From: Lachnospiraceae bacterium
GTDB taxonomy: Bacteria; Bacillota; Clostridia; Lachnospirales; Lachnospiraceae
DNA length: 64,000 bases
Reading direction: 5' to 3'
Assembly: GCA_030531435.1 (NCBI GenBank)
Contig: JAUNNN010000001.1
Span: 62,001-126,000, forward strand
Under the pieces are notes generated by a model, which did no database searches, was not told the DNA's origin, and saw only the letters and a program-made list of their open reading frames with translations. Positions 26,620-35,187 of the stretch are shown in pieces. The number at the start of each line of letters is the position of its first letter. The stretch's first letter is position 1. The position numbers were made by a program, and so were the translations under genes.

Positions 26620-28542
26620 ATGGTTTTAACACATAACATGACTGCCATGAACGCACAGAGGCAGTACAAGGTTATTACAAATGACAGAGTAAAAAATTCT
26701 GAGAAACTTAGCTCAGGATATAAAATAAATCGAGCTGCAGATGATGCTGCAGGTCTTACAATATCAGAAAAAATGCGTTCTCAGATTAGAGGTCTTACAC
26801 AGGCTTCTGATAATGCTCAGGACGGCGTTTCTTTTATACAAATAGCTGACGGTGCTCTTACAGAAGTACATACAATGCTTGATCGAATGGTTGAGCTTAC
26901 AGTTAAAGCTTCAAATGGTACTAACACAACAGCTGACAGAGATGCAATTCAGAAAGAAATCACACAGTTAACAAATGAAATAAACAGAGTTCACCAGTCA
27001 TCTGAGTTTAACACTATTCCTACATTCTGTGATAATGCACATTCTCCAGAAGAAAACTTTAATGTGGGACCTAGTGCTAAGCTTAAAATTAATGACTATA
27101 ATATTGAACTTGAGTATGTAGGAAATGATGGAACAGGATTACCTGCTGCAGTTACTGCTACTCAGGACGGTGCAGCTACAAGCTATGACCTCGATTTTGC
27201 TAATTATATTGTAGCTGCGGCGCAAAATGCAGTTTCAAGACTTGCAGATACATACCCAGGTCTATTTAATGCATCATCAAACGTTAAAATTGGTCTTAAT
27301 ATTGCAAATATAGACGGATCCAGTGGTACACTTGCCTCTGCCGCCCTTTCAATGAGTTGGAACAGTGTTTCATCACAAATGGAGTATAAGCTTAATATTG
27401 ACTCATCTGACTATAACGCATCTAATTATACTTCTAAAAAAGAAGATTTAGCTGCAACAATAGCTCATGAAATGACTCATGTATTAATGTATGACACACT
27501 TACATCAAAAATGATAGGTAATGATAAATTTCCAAAATGGTTCGTCGAAGGTGCTGCACAGACTGCCAGCGGTGATGGCGGATGGGTACATCTAAATGGT
27601 AGTTCCAGTGACGCTAGTATAAAAAGCTTTATGAGTCAGATTGGAAGTAACCCATACGGAGCAGGTTATCTTGCAACAATGTCTCTTGGTGCTGAGATTG
27701 CAAAAGCACAGGGATATAGCAATACTGATACAGGTAAGAACATACGTGATGGATTAAATAAGTTATTTGATGAGATGACTAAGCAGTCTCTTGCTGGTAA
27801 TCCAATAGATCCTGATGCCGCCATAAATACCGTAACTAATGGTGCCTATAAAACCTTTGCGGAATTTCAGAATAAATTTAAAAGTGGAAATCAGACATTA
27901 GTTAATGATATTAAGAATATATTAACTGCAACAGGCTCTGGTGCAGGCTCACTTCTTGATGGAAGTAGTTTATCAGATTCTCAGGCAACTGTATTTAATC
28001 CGGCAAGCTTCTCAACATCAAGCTCATTATATGCTGTTGATAAAGATCACAAATCAGTTACAACTGCATTTGGTGCAGGCCTGATTCCTGGAGCGAAAAT
28101 GGCAGGAATGGGTAGTGGCAGACCATATGACAATGGAGATGATTTAATACTTCAGGTTGGTGCTGCTAACTCACCATATCAGCAGATTTTACTTAAAAGA
28201 TTTAATATGTCTGCAGATTCAATCTTTAATTATGAAGAAGTTGACTGTTCTACTCAGGAAAAGGCACAGGATTCAATGCAGGTTGTAAATGATGCCATTG
28301 CAAGAGTATCAAAGGTTAGAAGCTACTACGGTGCTGTTCAGAATAGACTTGAGCATACAATTGCAAATCTTGATAATATTGTAGAAAATACTACAGCAGC
28401 TGAGTCACAGATACGAGATACTGATATGGCATCTGAAATGGTAAAGCTTTCTAAGAACAATATCCTCACACAGGTTGGAGAGTCTATGATAGCCCAGGCA
28501 AATAGCCAGCCACAAGGAGTATTAAGCCTGTTACAGGGTTAA
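26620..28542 (+). CDS. Flagellin with inserted zinc-metallopeptidase domain (flagellinolysin type)
   Basis: 640 residues. Residues 1-135 are the flagellin D0/D1 N-terminus (MVLTHNMTAMNAQRQYKV, EKLSSGYKINRAADDAAGL) and about 540-640 the matching C-terminus (NRLEHTIANLDNIVENTTAAESQIRDTD, ending SLLQG). The hypervariable region between holds a zinc-protease domain with HEMTH at H283-E284-H287 and a second glutamate in WFVEGAAQ at E310, a gluzincin arrangement. This is the architecture of flagellinolysin, described in Clostridium haemolyticum and other species as a self-assembling proteolytic filament. AGGGGAC precedes the ATG and a sigma-28 promoter lies upstream. No export signal is expected because flagellins use the flagellar type-III system. 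The substrate is unknown. Confidence 0.93.
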   Translation: MVLTHNMTAMNAQRQYKVITNDRVKNSEKLSSGYKINRAADDAAGLTISEKMRSQIRGLTQASDNAQDGVSFIQIADGALTEVHTMLDRMVELTVKASNGTNTTADRDAIQKEITQLTNEINRVHQSSEFNTIPTFCDNAHSPEENFNVGPSAKLKINDYNIELEYVGNDGTGLPAAVTATQDGAATSYDLDFANYIVAAAQNAVSRLADTYPGLFNASSNVKIGLNIANIDGSSGTLASAALSMSWNSVSSQMEYKLNIDSSDYNASNYTSKKEDLAATIAHEMTHVLMYDTLTSKMIGNDKFPKWFVEGAAQTASGDGGWVHLNGSSSDASIKSFMSQIGSNPYGAGYLATMSLGAEIAKAQGYSNTDTGKNIRDGLNKLFDEMTKQSLAGNPIDPDAAINTVTNGAYKTFAEFQNKFKSGNQTLVNDIKNILTATGSGAGSLLDGSSLSDSQATVFNPASFSTSSSLYAVDKDHKSVTTAFGAGLIPGAKMAGMGSGRPYDNGDDLILQVGAANSPYQQILLKRFNMSADSIFNYEEVDCSTQEKAQDSMQVVNDAIARVSKVRSYYGAVQNRLEHTIANLDNIVENTTAAESQIRDTDMASEMVKLSKNNILTQVGESMIAQANSQPQGVLSLLQG

Positions 28543-28572
28543 TTTATAAATAGATAAAGCATAGTTTAGTAG

Positions 28573-28596
28573 ATCCCGGGTGAGTTCACCTGGGAT
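28573..28596 (+). terminator. Terminator of the proteolytic flagellin gene
   Basis: ATCCCGGGTG and CACCTGGGAT form a ten-base stem with a four-base loop, followed by TTATTATT, 30 bp past the stop codon. Confidence 0.85.
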
Positions 28597-28612
28597 TTAT
28601 TATTGCATAAAA

Positions 28613-28642
28613 ATACCCGGACATCGAATGATATCCGGGTAT
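28613..28642 (-). terminator. Terminator of the second flagellin gene
   Basis: ATACCCGGA and TCCGGGTAT form a perfect nine-base stem, followed on the minus strand by TTTTTATG. It lies 31 bp past the stop codon at 28674. Confidence 0.85.
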
Positions 28643-28673
28643 GTCTAATATCTATATAATCATTTAAACTTTA

Positions 28674-30071
28674 TCAGCCACCAAGTAAGCTTAATACGCC
28701 CTGATTACTCTGGTTAGCCTGAGCCAACATTGATTCGCCTACCTGAGCTAAGATGTTACTCTTTGTGAACTGAACCATCTCTGTAGCCATATCAGTATCT
28801 CTAATACGAGACTCTGCAGCCTGTGTATTCTCAGCCTTATTTTCGTTATTTGCATATGTATGCTCCATACGATTCTGGAATGCACCAAGCTTACTACGCA
28901 TAGCACTGATCATATCACCAGCATTTACTATTTTATCAATAGACTCCCTAGCGCCTTCAAGCGTAGACACATCAACATCGCTAATGCCAATATATTCGGC
29001 ATTCATTTTTTCAACTTCTATCTGAAGACCATCGCCTGGAACACCTGATGCCTGAATCCAGAAAGGTTTCATTTTTCCTAGCTCAACAGGAGGACTAACA
29101 AGAGCCTTTGTATCTACTCCACCCTTTGAACTACTAGCACTGTAGATTACTAATTTATCAGCTCCATCCTTTGCTAATCCTATATAATGCCCTACAGGAA
29201 CACCTGGTGTTTTAGCTCCGGAATTAATATTACCAAATCCACCATTATAATATGAACCACCAGGAGTAACAGGATCAACATATCCATTTGCATAATCTGT
29301 AGCTGCTATATTATACGCATTTTCAACTGTATTATATATCTCATTAACAAGTTCACTTCCTGATTTAAGTGTAGATATATCTATTTGATACTCATGTTTT
29401 GTCCTTGTATTAGTAACAAATTGACTTCCACCACTATTAACAAAGTTAAATTTAAATGTTTCTCCACAACCTAATGGACAATCAAAAGAAAAATATTTGC
29501 CGTCCAATTGTCCTATATTTTTTGAATTGACACTACTGAAATCTACTATTGCCGCTGCTTTTCCACTAAATGTTTCTGCCATTTTACCATCGGCTGTTGA
29601 TTTGCATTTTACTGGGCCAATGTCAGCCTGTTTTCCCCCAAGCTTTGCAACATTTCCATCAAACAGCTTCATAGTATTAAACTCTGTTGACTGATGGATT
29701 CTATCAATTTCTGATATTATCTGAGTAATTTCATGCTGGATAGCCTGACGATCTGCAGTTGTATTAGTACCGTTTGCTGATTTAACTGAAAGTTCGGTCA
29801 TACGATGGAGCATGTCATTAACCTCTGCTAATGCTCCGTCTGCGATTTGCACCAGACTAATGCCATCCTGAACATTATCTGATCCCTGATTGAGCCCGCG
29901 TACCTGTGAACGCATCTTTTCAGATATCTGAAGGCCAGCTGCATCATCTGCGGCTCTGTTTATTTTATAGCCACTTGAAAGCTTTTCTGTAGACTTTTGT
30001 CTGCCACCAAGCACTATTCCATATTGCCTGTTTGCGTTCATCGCAAGCATGTTATGTGTTACCGAAATCAT
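28674..30071 (-). CDS. fliC: Flagellin
   Basis: 465 residues. The N-terminal D0/D1 region (MISVTHNMLAMNANRQYGIV, EKLSSGYKINRAADDAAGLQISEKMRSQVRG) and C-terminal D1/D0 region (GAFQNRMEHTYANNENKAENTQAAESRIRDTD, ending GVLSLLGG) are conserved. The central 230 residues are Ser/Thr/Gly-rich, with no protease motif, and form the surface-exposed domain and likely glycosylation region. It is convergent with the proteolytic flagellin; the two share the ends and could co-assemble. It has its own sigma-28 promoter. Nonulosonate and Maf genes lie directly upstream. Confidence 0.96.
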   Translation of the reverse strand: MISVTHNMLAMNANRQYGIVLGGRQKSTEKLSSGYKINRAADDAAGLQISEKMRSQVRGLNQGSDNVQDGISLVQIADGALAEVNDMLHRMTELSVKSANGTNTTADRQAIQHEITQIISEIDRIHQSTEFNTMKLFDGNVAKLGGKQADIGPVKCKSTADGKMAETFSGKAAAIVDFSSVNSKNIGQLDGKYFSFDCPLGCGETFKFNFVNSGGSQFVTNTRTKHEYQIDISTLKSGSELVNEIYNTVENAYNIAATDYANGYVDPVTPGGSYYNGGFGNINSGAKTPGVPVGHYIGLAKDGADKLVIYSASSSKGGVDTKALVSPPVELGKMKPFWIQASGVPGDGLQIEVEKMNAEYIGISDVDVSTLEGARESIDKIVNAGDMISAMRSKLGAFQNRMEHTYANNENKAENTQAAESRIRDTDMATEMVQFTKSNILAQVGESMLAQANQSNQGVLSLLGG

Positions 30072-30114
30072 ATCTATACTTCCCTGTAAAATATGTTATT
30101 AACTTACGTAAACT

Positions 30115-30141
30115 ATATCGACCAATATCTTGTATTACTTA
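30115..30141 (-). promoter_or_regulatory. Sigma-28 promoter of the second flagellin gene
   Basis: Minus strand: TAAG (30141-30138), exactly 15 bp, then GTCGATAT (30122-30115), one base off the GCCGATA core. The start would lie about 35-40 bp before the flagellin ATG. Confidence 0.8.
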
Positions 30142-30190
30142 ACCTTTTTTGCGTGATTTTGTGACAAATAATCAACTTTTTTATATAAAA

Positions 30191-30221
30191 AATATCCTGT
30201 ACATAATCAGTACAGGATATT
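30191..30221 (-). terminator. Terminator of the maf-neuB-neuA run
   Basis: AATATCCTGTAC and GTACAGGATATT form a perfect twelve-base stem with a seven-base loop, followed by TTTTTATAT on the minus strand. It lies 70 bp after the neuA stop and separates it from the flagellin promoter. Confidence 0.85.
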
Positions 30222-30251
30222 TCATTTCTATATATTTTAATTTAGTACAAA

Positions 30252-30283
30252 GGGACACTGCATATGACAAAAGAAGCGTCCCC
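30252..30283. repeat. REP-like palindromic element
   Basis: GGGAC (30252-30256) and GTCCC (30278-30282) flank GACAAAAGAAGC. The pattern resembles repetitive extragenic palindromes of Clostridia with a GACAAAAGAAC-GTCCC core, from memory only. It sits between the neuA stop codon and its terminator. Confidence 0.4.
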
Positions 30284-30292
30284 ACTGTATAC

Positions 30293-31015
30293 CTACTGTA
30301 TAGCAATTCTAGCTTCCGCCTTCTTAAATTCCTCTTCCGTATCTATATCGAAATTCTCATCCATAACATACCCTGCGATGTTTGTTCCGGACATTGATTT
30401 CTTCTCTAAGATAACACTTGTGCGGATCACATCTATGCAGGCATTCTGATAATACGCTTTTGGCAACTGCTGACGAGGCATATTGTAGCACTCTGGAATA
30501 TCTGTCATTAAAGGATTAATATCAAATACCGTTCCATTTGGCTTATTTTTACCATCATCATTATTTATAAGCCACATCTTATATGGCACTTCAGTAGCTG
30601 GCGCAATACAACGCATCGAATCAACCTCTTTGTGCTCAGCTATATATTTAATCATGTTATCGATGTCACTTATTCGTCTTATTGGATATGTAGGACGAAG
30701 CTGCACTACAATATCCGGAACATAGCCCTCTTTATCGCGAAGAAAAGTCAGGGCATGATAAAATACATCAAAATCAAGAGCTGTATCCGTAGCATACTCT
30801 GCAGGCCTTATGAATGGAATTTCTGCACCATACTCTTTTGCTATTTCTGCATACTTTTCACTATCTGTACTAACGATTACTCTGTTAATAAGCTTAGAGT
30901 CAAGACCATGCTTAATAGAATGCGCTATCATTGGCTTACCACCAATTAGTCGTATATTTTTATCTACAACACTTTTTGAACCGCTACGAGCGGGAATAAC
31001 AGCTAAAACTTCCAT
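30293..31015 (-). CDS. neuA: Acylneuraminate cytidylyltransferase (CMP-nonulosonate synthetase)
   Basis: 240 residues from ATG at 31015. The start reads MEVLAVIPARSGSKSVVDKNIRLIGGKPMIAH, the CMP-sugar synthetase signature, with QLRPTYPIR and a DXD-like DIDTEEEF near the C-terminus. It activates a nonulosonic acid (neuraminic, legionaminic or pseudaminic) with CTP. A GTG at 31027 overlaps the end of neuB and would add four residues, but the family start favours the ATG. Directly downstream of the NeuB fusion, it provides the donor for flagellin glycosylation. The exact sugar cannot be decided. Confidence 0.9.
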   Translation of the reverse strand: MEVLAVIPARSGSKSVVDKNIRLIGGKPMIAHSIKHGLDSKLINRVIVSTDSEKYAEIAKEYGAEIPFIRPAEYATDTALDFDVFYHALTFLRDKEGYVPDIVVQLRPTYPIRRISDIDNMIKYIAEHKEVDSMRCIAPATEVPYKMWLINNDDGKNKPNGTVFDINPLMTDIPECYNMPRQQLPKAYYQNACIDVIRTSVILEKKSMSGTNIAGYVMDENFDIDTEEEFKKAEARIAIQ

Positions 31016-31020
31016 TATTT

Positions 31021-32523
31021 CTACCACTTCTTAAGATATGTCTTTCTCTCCATTGGATCCTGTGATGCAATCTGTGGATCCTTATAGTATGAGTCAGACT
31101 TCATATGCTGAGTACTAACCTCTTCAAAAATACCACCATTTACTGATGAAAATGCATGGAACTCACCACGAAGAACTGTCTGCATATCACCTGGTTTCAT
31201 TATTCTTGACTCCTGACCTTCAATCTGGACTTCAAGATCGCCATATAATAACTGGAATGTTTCTTCCTTTACTCTGTGAGCATGCATTGGATGCTTCTGA
31301 CCTGGAAGAACAATAATATATTTCTTACAGTATTCACGATTAATAATATTTATAATAATTGCACCCTGCTGTCTGAAATGTGTAAGTCCATAATGATGAG
31401 AAAGCTCTACTTCAAAATCATTACCAAGAGCAATTCCTGCCTCGTAAAGCATACCCTTTGCATCATGAATTGCTGTTCTTACAATTCCAATACCTGTAAT
31501 AGGTGCTTTTTCCTTTATTTCTTCGTTTGCTTTATATGATTTTGTGGCAAAAATCTTTCCTTCCTTGAAATCACCACTTGTCATCTGATTTTCACCACAC
31601 GGCATAGCAAAGAATACATCATCAAAGGTTAACATCTGACCTTCTGTGATATCACGCTTTGCATAAACACCACGCATAAGTGAACGAAGTGAGTCTATTT
31701 CTGCCTGGCTTACATACTTCTTTCCCTCTTTCTTAAGGGCGCACATCTGACGTGCTGTAACAATAGATTCAACCCACTTATCTGCCTGCTCCGGATTCAT
31801 AGAATATGCATTAAGTGTAATTGTTTCTGTAGGAAGTCCAACGTGGCGCTCTAAAATCTTAGAACCCTTAGCGATTGCCATCATAGCAACCATGTTATTG
31901 TCTGGGTCTTCATGTCCTGAATAACCAATTGTAATATCTGGGTATCTTTTATTCATCTTATCGATGAAATCAAGCTGAATTCCATCAAGTGGTGCAGGAT
32001 ACTCTGCAATACAGTGAAGGAATGAGAAATCACAATTTTTATGCGAAAAGAAATTATAAATCTTATCAATATCTTCTATTGTCTTACCGCCTGTAGAAAT
32101 AATAAGAGGTTTCTTAGTCTTTGCAAGCTTTGTAAGAAGTGGCCAGTCAAGTGATGAGCAGCTGGCAACTTTAATAATATCAAGACCCTGATCCATACAC
32201 CAGTCAACTCCTGCTTCATCAAAAGGAGTACTCATTGTAATCATGCCTTCTTCTCTGACTGCATTTACAAGCTCAGAAAACTGCTCATAATTAAGTCTTG
32301 TGCTCATGAATCTTGGGATGTGCTTTACGTCTGTTCTATCCTTAAAATCTGGATGAATAAATGAATCAAGCTCTCTATACTGAAGCTTAACTGCTGCCTT
32401 TACATTATACTTTCTGGCAATTTTTCCCATGGCTTTAATAATGTTGATACCATGTTCAACACTTCCCTGATGGCTGTTTGCCATTTCAAATATAATTAAA
32501 TCATCAAAAATCTTACTAGACAT
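31021..32523 (-). CDS. neuB: Nonulosonate synthase (NeuB family) with SAF and C-terminal cupin domains
   Basis: 500 residues, against about 345 for a normal NeuB. The NeuB barrel (about 10-270) contains FEMANSHQGS, KLQYRELDSF, IKVASCSSLDWPLL, STGG and LHCIAEYPAP with GYSGHEDP. A SAF/antifreeze-like domain follows at 281-340 (LMRGVYAKRDITEGQ). The final part, about 390-475, is a cupin with candidate metal ligands H411, H414 and H416 (KHPMHAHRVKEETF). It condenses phosphoenolpyruvate with an N-acyl hexosamine. The cupin could be an epimerase/isomerase or a binding domain. GGGGGTAAGAT precedes the ATG. Confidence 0.88.
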   Translation of the reverse strand: MSSKIFDDLIIFEMANSHQGSVEHGINIIKAMGKIARKYNVKAAVKLQYRELDSFIHPDFKDRTDVKHIPRFMSTRLNYEQFSELVNAVREEGMITMSTPFDEAGVDWCMDQGLDIIKVASCSSLDWPLLTKLAKTKKPLIISTGGKTIEDIDKIYNFFSHKNCDFSFLHCIAEYPAPLDGIQLDFIDKMNKRYPDITIGYSGHEDPDNNMVAMMAIAKGSKILERHVGLPTETITLNAYSMNPEQADKWVESIVTARQMCALKKEGKKYVSQAEIDSLRSLMRGVYAKRDITEGQMLTFDDVFFAMPCGENQMTSGDFKEGKIFATKSYKANEEIKEKAPITGIGIVRTAIHDAKGMLYEAGIALGNDFEVELSHHYGLTHFRQQGAIIINIINREYCKKYIIVLPGQKHPMHAHRVKEETFQLLYGDLEVQIEGQESRIMKPGDMQTVLRGEFHAFSSVNGGIFEEVSTQHMKSDSYYKDPQIASQDPMERKTYLKKW

Positions 32524-32632
32524 ATCTTACCCCCGTAATTCTTTTTTCTGTCTTTATGACGTAAACAATATGATTTATTTTATTAAAAATCTTGTTATAT
32601 AAAGTATATATCGGCTTTTAAACTACAATTGT

Positions 32633-34321
32633 TTAGCCTTTAAGAACGTCAGATAATTTCTTATTTATCATACCGCTAATAAGCGCTCCACCCTCTGTCG
32701 CATTTATAAATTCAGTATTAACACCACTTGCAACGGCATCCTTTATTCTATCCTCAAACCAGATTCTATATATGTCCATGGCCTTTGTTGTAAATAACAT
32801 TTTTCCATCCTGGCCTTTTGTTTTAATTAGACCTACTGCATCTGAGATGCTGTTACCATATGCCCCATCTGTATGAGTCTTACTCTCTGAATATGCTAAA
32901 TCAAGTCCAATTGTAATAACACGTTTTGCTCCAAGAGAAATTGCTATATCAAAAGCTATTGTTGCAACTGATCCACCTGTATTATATGTATTAAATCCAT
33001 TTTTCTTTGCATATTCTTCAGCTTCTGTCATTCCATTTTGACAAATAAGATACTTATCAGCCTTTGAATTAACAGCAAATTTTCTGTATGTGGTTGATGC
33101 TATAAGAAGTGGAATTCCTGTTTCTTCAAGACCATTATACTGTCCATAAATTCGGTCAGCAGAATCTAAGAACACAACATAATCAACACTAATTCCAGCA
33201 TTATAAAGCTTTCTAAACACACGACCAACAGCGATAATAACTGAATTTTCTGGCTTATTTTTTAATAAGCTTACATTTTCATCAAGTGATGGTCCTGCTG
33301 CTATTATATATACATCTTTTCCAGCTATTTTATCCTTTAATTCATCTACATAATGATTACAATTTTTAATATTTGATTTAAAGTTTGTAATCATGTCAAA
33401 CATCTGATTTCTAATAGATGCGTCCTGAACAAATATTGCTTCAAGCTTATCTTTAAGATTTTCATCCTGAATATTTCTAATTGATGGATGGTGCATTATC
33501 AATATATCTTTGTCGGATTTTTCCTTAATATGCGCAGCAAATTTTGTTAAATCAGGATCATAAACTATTTTGTATCCATATCCTAACATATAACTAAGAT
33601 TCACGTTTCCTAGAGCTGCATATATTACTCTGATGTCCGGCTCGTAAATTGTAACTGGTACTGCGTCCTGAACCTTCTTACTTATGGCACAAGCAAGATA
33701 ACCGAGTCCTAAGCCTAAAACAATATAGCTCTCTGCATTTACATCATAATAATTATCAAATAAGTTTATCGAATCTCTGTATGGGTCAATATTTCCTTCC
33801 ATATAAAACGATTCTGAAGCTGATTCTATCTTTAGTGTTGCAAATCCACTGGCAGTTGATTCAACCACATATGATTTGTTACTTTTATACACATTATCTT
33901 TATATCCATCAATCAGGACAGCCAGTTCATTATTTAATTCTCGCAGAACACTTATATTTAAATCAAAATAATCAGATAAATCTTCATCCCCTGCTGTCTC
34001 TTTTAACAAATCCTGCATAGCATAAATAAGCGGAATCATATTTACTTCAAGAATATCTGCTTCAAGAATATAATCTTCCTGCTCCTGTGCCTTAAGCACA
34101 TCACTTATAGTAAGCATAAGCTGATTTGCATATGCATTACTTCCATCCTGGTTAAATATATCCCCATTAGCTGCAATATTTGTAGCAAGTGTAGACACTC
34201 TTGCAGTCCAATCCTTAAAAAGTCTTGCCACTTTATTGTAATTCTGCGCTCTACAGGCTGAAATAATATCCTTTGTGATTATTAAAATTCCCAAATTGTT
34301 TGTGTATAATGTTTTAATCAT
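32633..34321 (-). CDS. maf: Maf/DUF115 motility accessory protein (predicted flagellin nonulosonate transferase)
   Basis: 562 residues. The central Maf domain shows KDVYIIAAGPSLDENVSLLKN (about residue 310) and KRVITIGLDLAYSESKTHTDGAYG near residue 465, both diagnostic of DUF115 (6-hydroxymethylpterin pyrophosphokinase MptE-like). Maf proteins transfer pseudaminic or legionaminic acid to serine or threonine of flagellin in Campylobacter, Helicobacter, Aeromonas and clostridia. Genes for sugar synthesis and two flagellins follow downstream, so it likely modifies one or both. It is cytoplasmic, with no signal peptide. Confidence 0.87.
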   Translation of the reverse strand: MIKTLYTNNLGILIITKDIISACRAQNYNKVARLFKDWTARVSTLATNIAANGDIFNQDGSNAYANQLMLTISDVLKAQEQEDYILEADILEVNMIPLIYAMQDLLKETAGDEDLSDYFDLNISVLRELNNELAVLIDGYKDNVYKSNKSYVVESTASGFATLKIESASESFYMEGNIDPYRDSINLFDNYYDVNAESYIVLGLGLGYLACAISKKVQDAVPVTIYEPDIRVIYAALGNVNLSYMLGYGYKIVYDPDLTKFAAHIKEKSDKDILIMHHPSIRNIQDENLKDKLEAIFVQDASIRNQMFDMITNFKSNIKNCNHYVDELKDKIAGKDVYIIAAGPSLDENVSLLKNKPENSVIIAVGRVFRKLYNAGISVDYVVFLDSADRIYGQYNGLEETGIPLLIASTTYRKFAVNSKADKYLICQNGMTEAEEYAKKNGFNTYNTGGSVATIAFDIAISLGAKRVITIGLDLAYSESKTHTDGAYGNSISDAVGLIKTKGQDGKMLFTTKAMDIYRIWFEDRIKDAVASGVNTEFINATEGGALISGMINKKLSDVLKG

Positions 34322-34360
34322 TTTCTGCCTTATATTGTAATTAATTACTACTAAATTAGC

Positions 34361-35173
34361 CTACTTTAAAAACTTCTCTGGAAGTACTAAATCATAATCC
34401 TTTGCTAAGTCTTTAAGATTTTTAACAGACATTGTCTGCTGCTTTCCACCCATTGATTTTACTTTAACTAAAACCTCTGCTGCCTTTTCAATTGTATGCA
34501 TAAGACCAAATGTGAAATCAAAATCTTCGCCTGCAGCAAATAAACCATGATGAGCCCACACAACTGCATCGTAACTCTTCATTTTTTCTGAAGTTGCAAT
34601 AGCCACCTCCATGCTGCCTGGCACCATCCATTCAACAACACCAAGACCAGATGGGAATACCATTGCACATTCTGTAATCATTTCCCAAAGCTCTCTTGTA
34701 AAAGCTTCATCAGTTAAAGGAAGCACAAAAGTAAGAGCCACAATATTTGCTGGATGAGCATGATATACTACTCTATATTTATCGTCTATTTTCTTTTTAA
34801 CTTCAAGATTCATAAGATGGCTAGGAAGCTCAGATGTTGGCTTTCCACCATTTTTAAGGCCCCATACCTGTCTGTATTTTTCACCCTTATCATCTACTTC
34901 AATAATACATACATTTGCTTCTGGATCATCCTGAATATTCTGGAAGAACTTACCTGAACCTGTCATTAAAAAATATTCGCCTGCAAGGGCAGGAACACTC
35001 ACTCCAATTTCTTTCCATTCCTTTGCATTAAAGCATTCTTTGACGCTTTCTGCTTCTTCTTTTTTCATTCTGTATGAAAGGTTACCACCATTTCTTTCGT
35101 GAAAGTTATGGAGCCATCCATCATTTGCAAGCTTTGCAAATCCTTTTAAAAATTCTGTATCAAGTACGTTCAT
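34361..35173 (-). CDS. rhaD: Rhamnulose-1-phosphate aldolase (class II)
   Basis: 270 residues, near the 274 of the E. coli enzyme. It starts FLKGFAKLANDGWLHNFHERNGGNLSYRM as RhaD does, with zinc ligands in VVYHAHPANIVAL and VVWAHHGLFAAGED and a catalytic glutamate region REGGNLS-like ERNGGNLS. It splits L-rhamnulose-1-phosphate to dihydroxyacetone phosphate and L-lactaldehyde. No rhamnose isomerase or kinase is in the window; the fucose/arabinose-isomerase-family gene at 43.6 kb is not adjacent. It may be an isolated gene or serve another ketose-1-phosphate. Confidence 0.88.
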   Translation of the reverse strand: MNVLDTEFLKGFAKLANDGWLHNFHERNGGNLSYRMKKEEAESVKECFNAKEWKEIGVSVPALAGEYFLMTGSGKFFQNIQDDPEANVCIIEVDDKGEKYRQVWGLKNGGKPTSELPSHLMNLEVKKKIDDKYRVVYHAHPANIVALTFVLPLTDEAFTRELWEMITECAMVFPSGLGVVEWMVPGSMEVAIATSEKMKSYDAVVWAHHGLFAAGEDFDFTFGLMHTIEKAAEVLVKVKSMGGKQQTMSVKNLKDLAKDYDLVLPEKFLK

Positions 35174-35187
35174 AATTCCTCCAATAA

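Noticed and set aside
34361-35173. Rhamnose catabolic operon
   Set aside because: Only the aldolase is present; no kinase, isomerase or transporter of rhamnose is adjacent.
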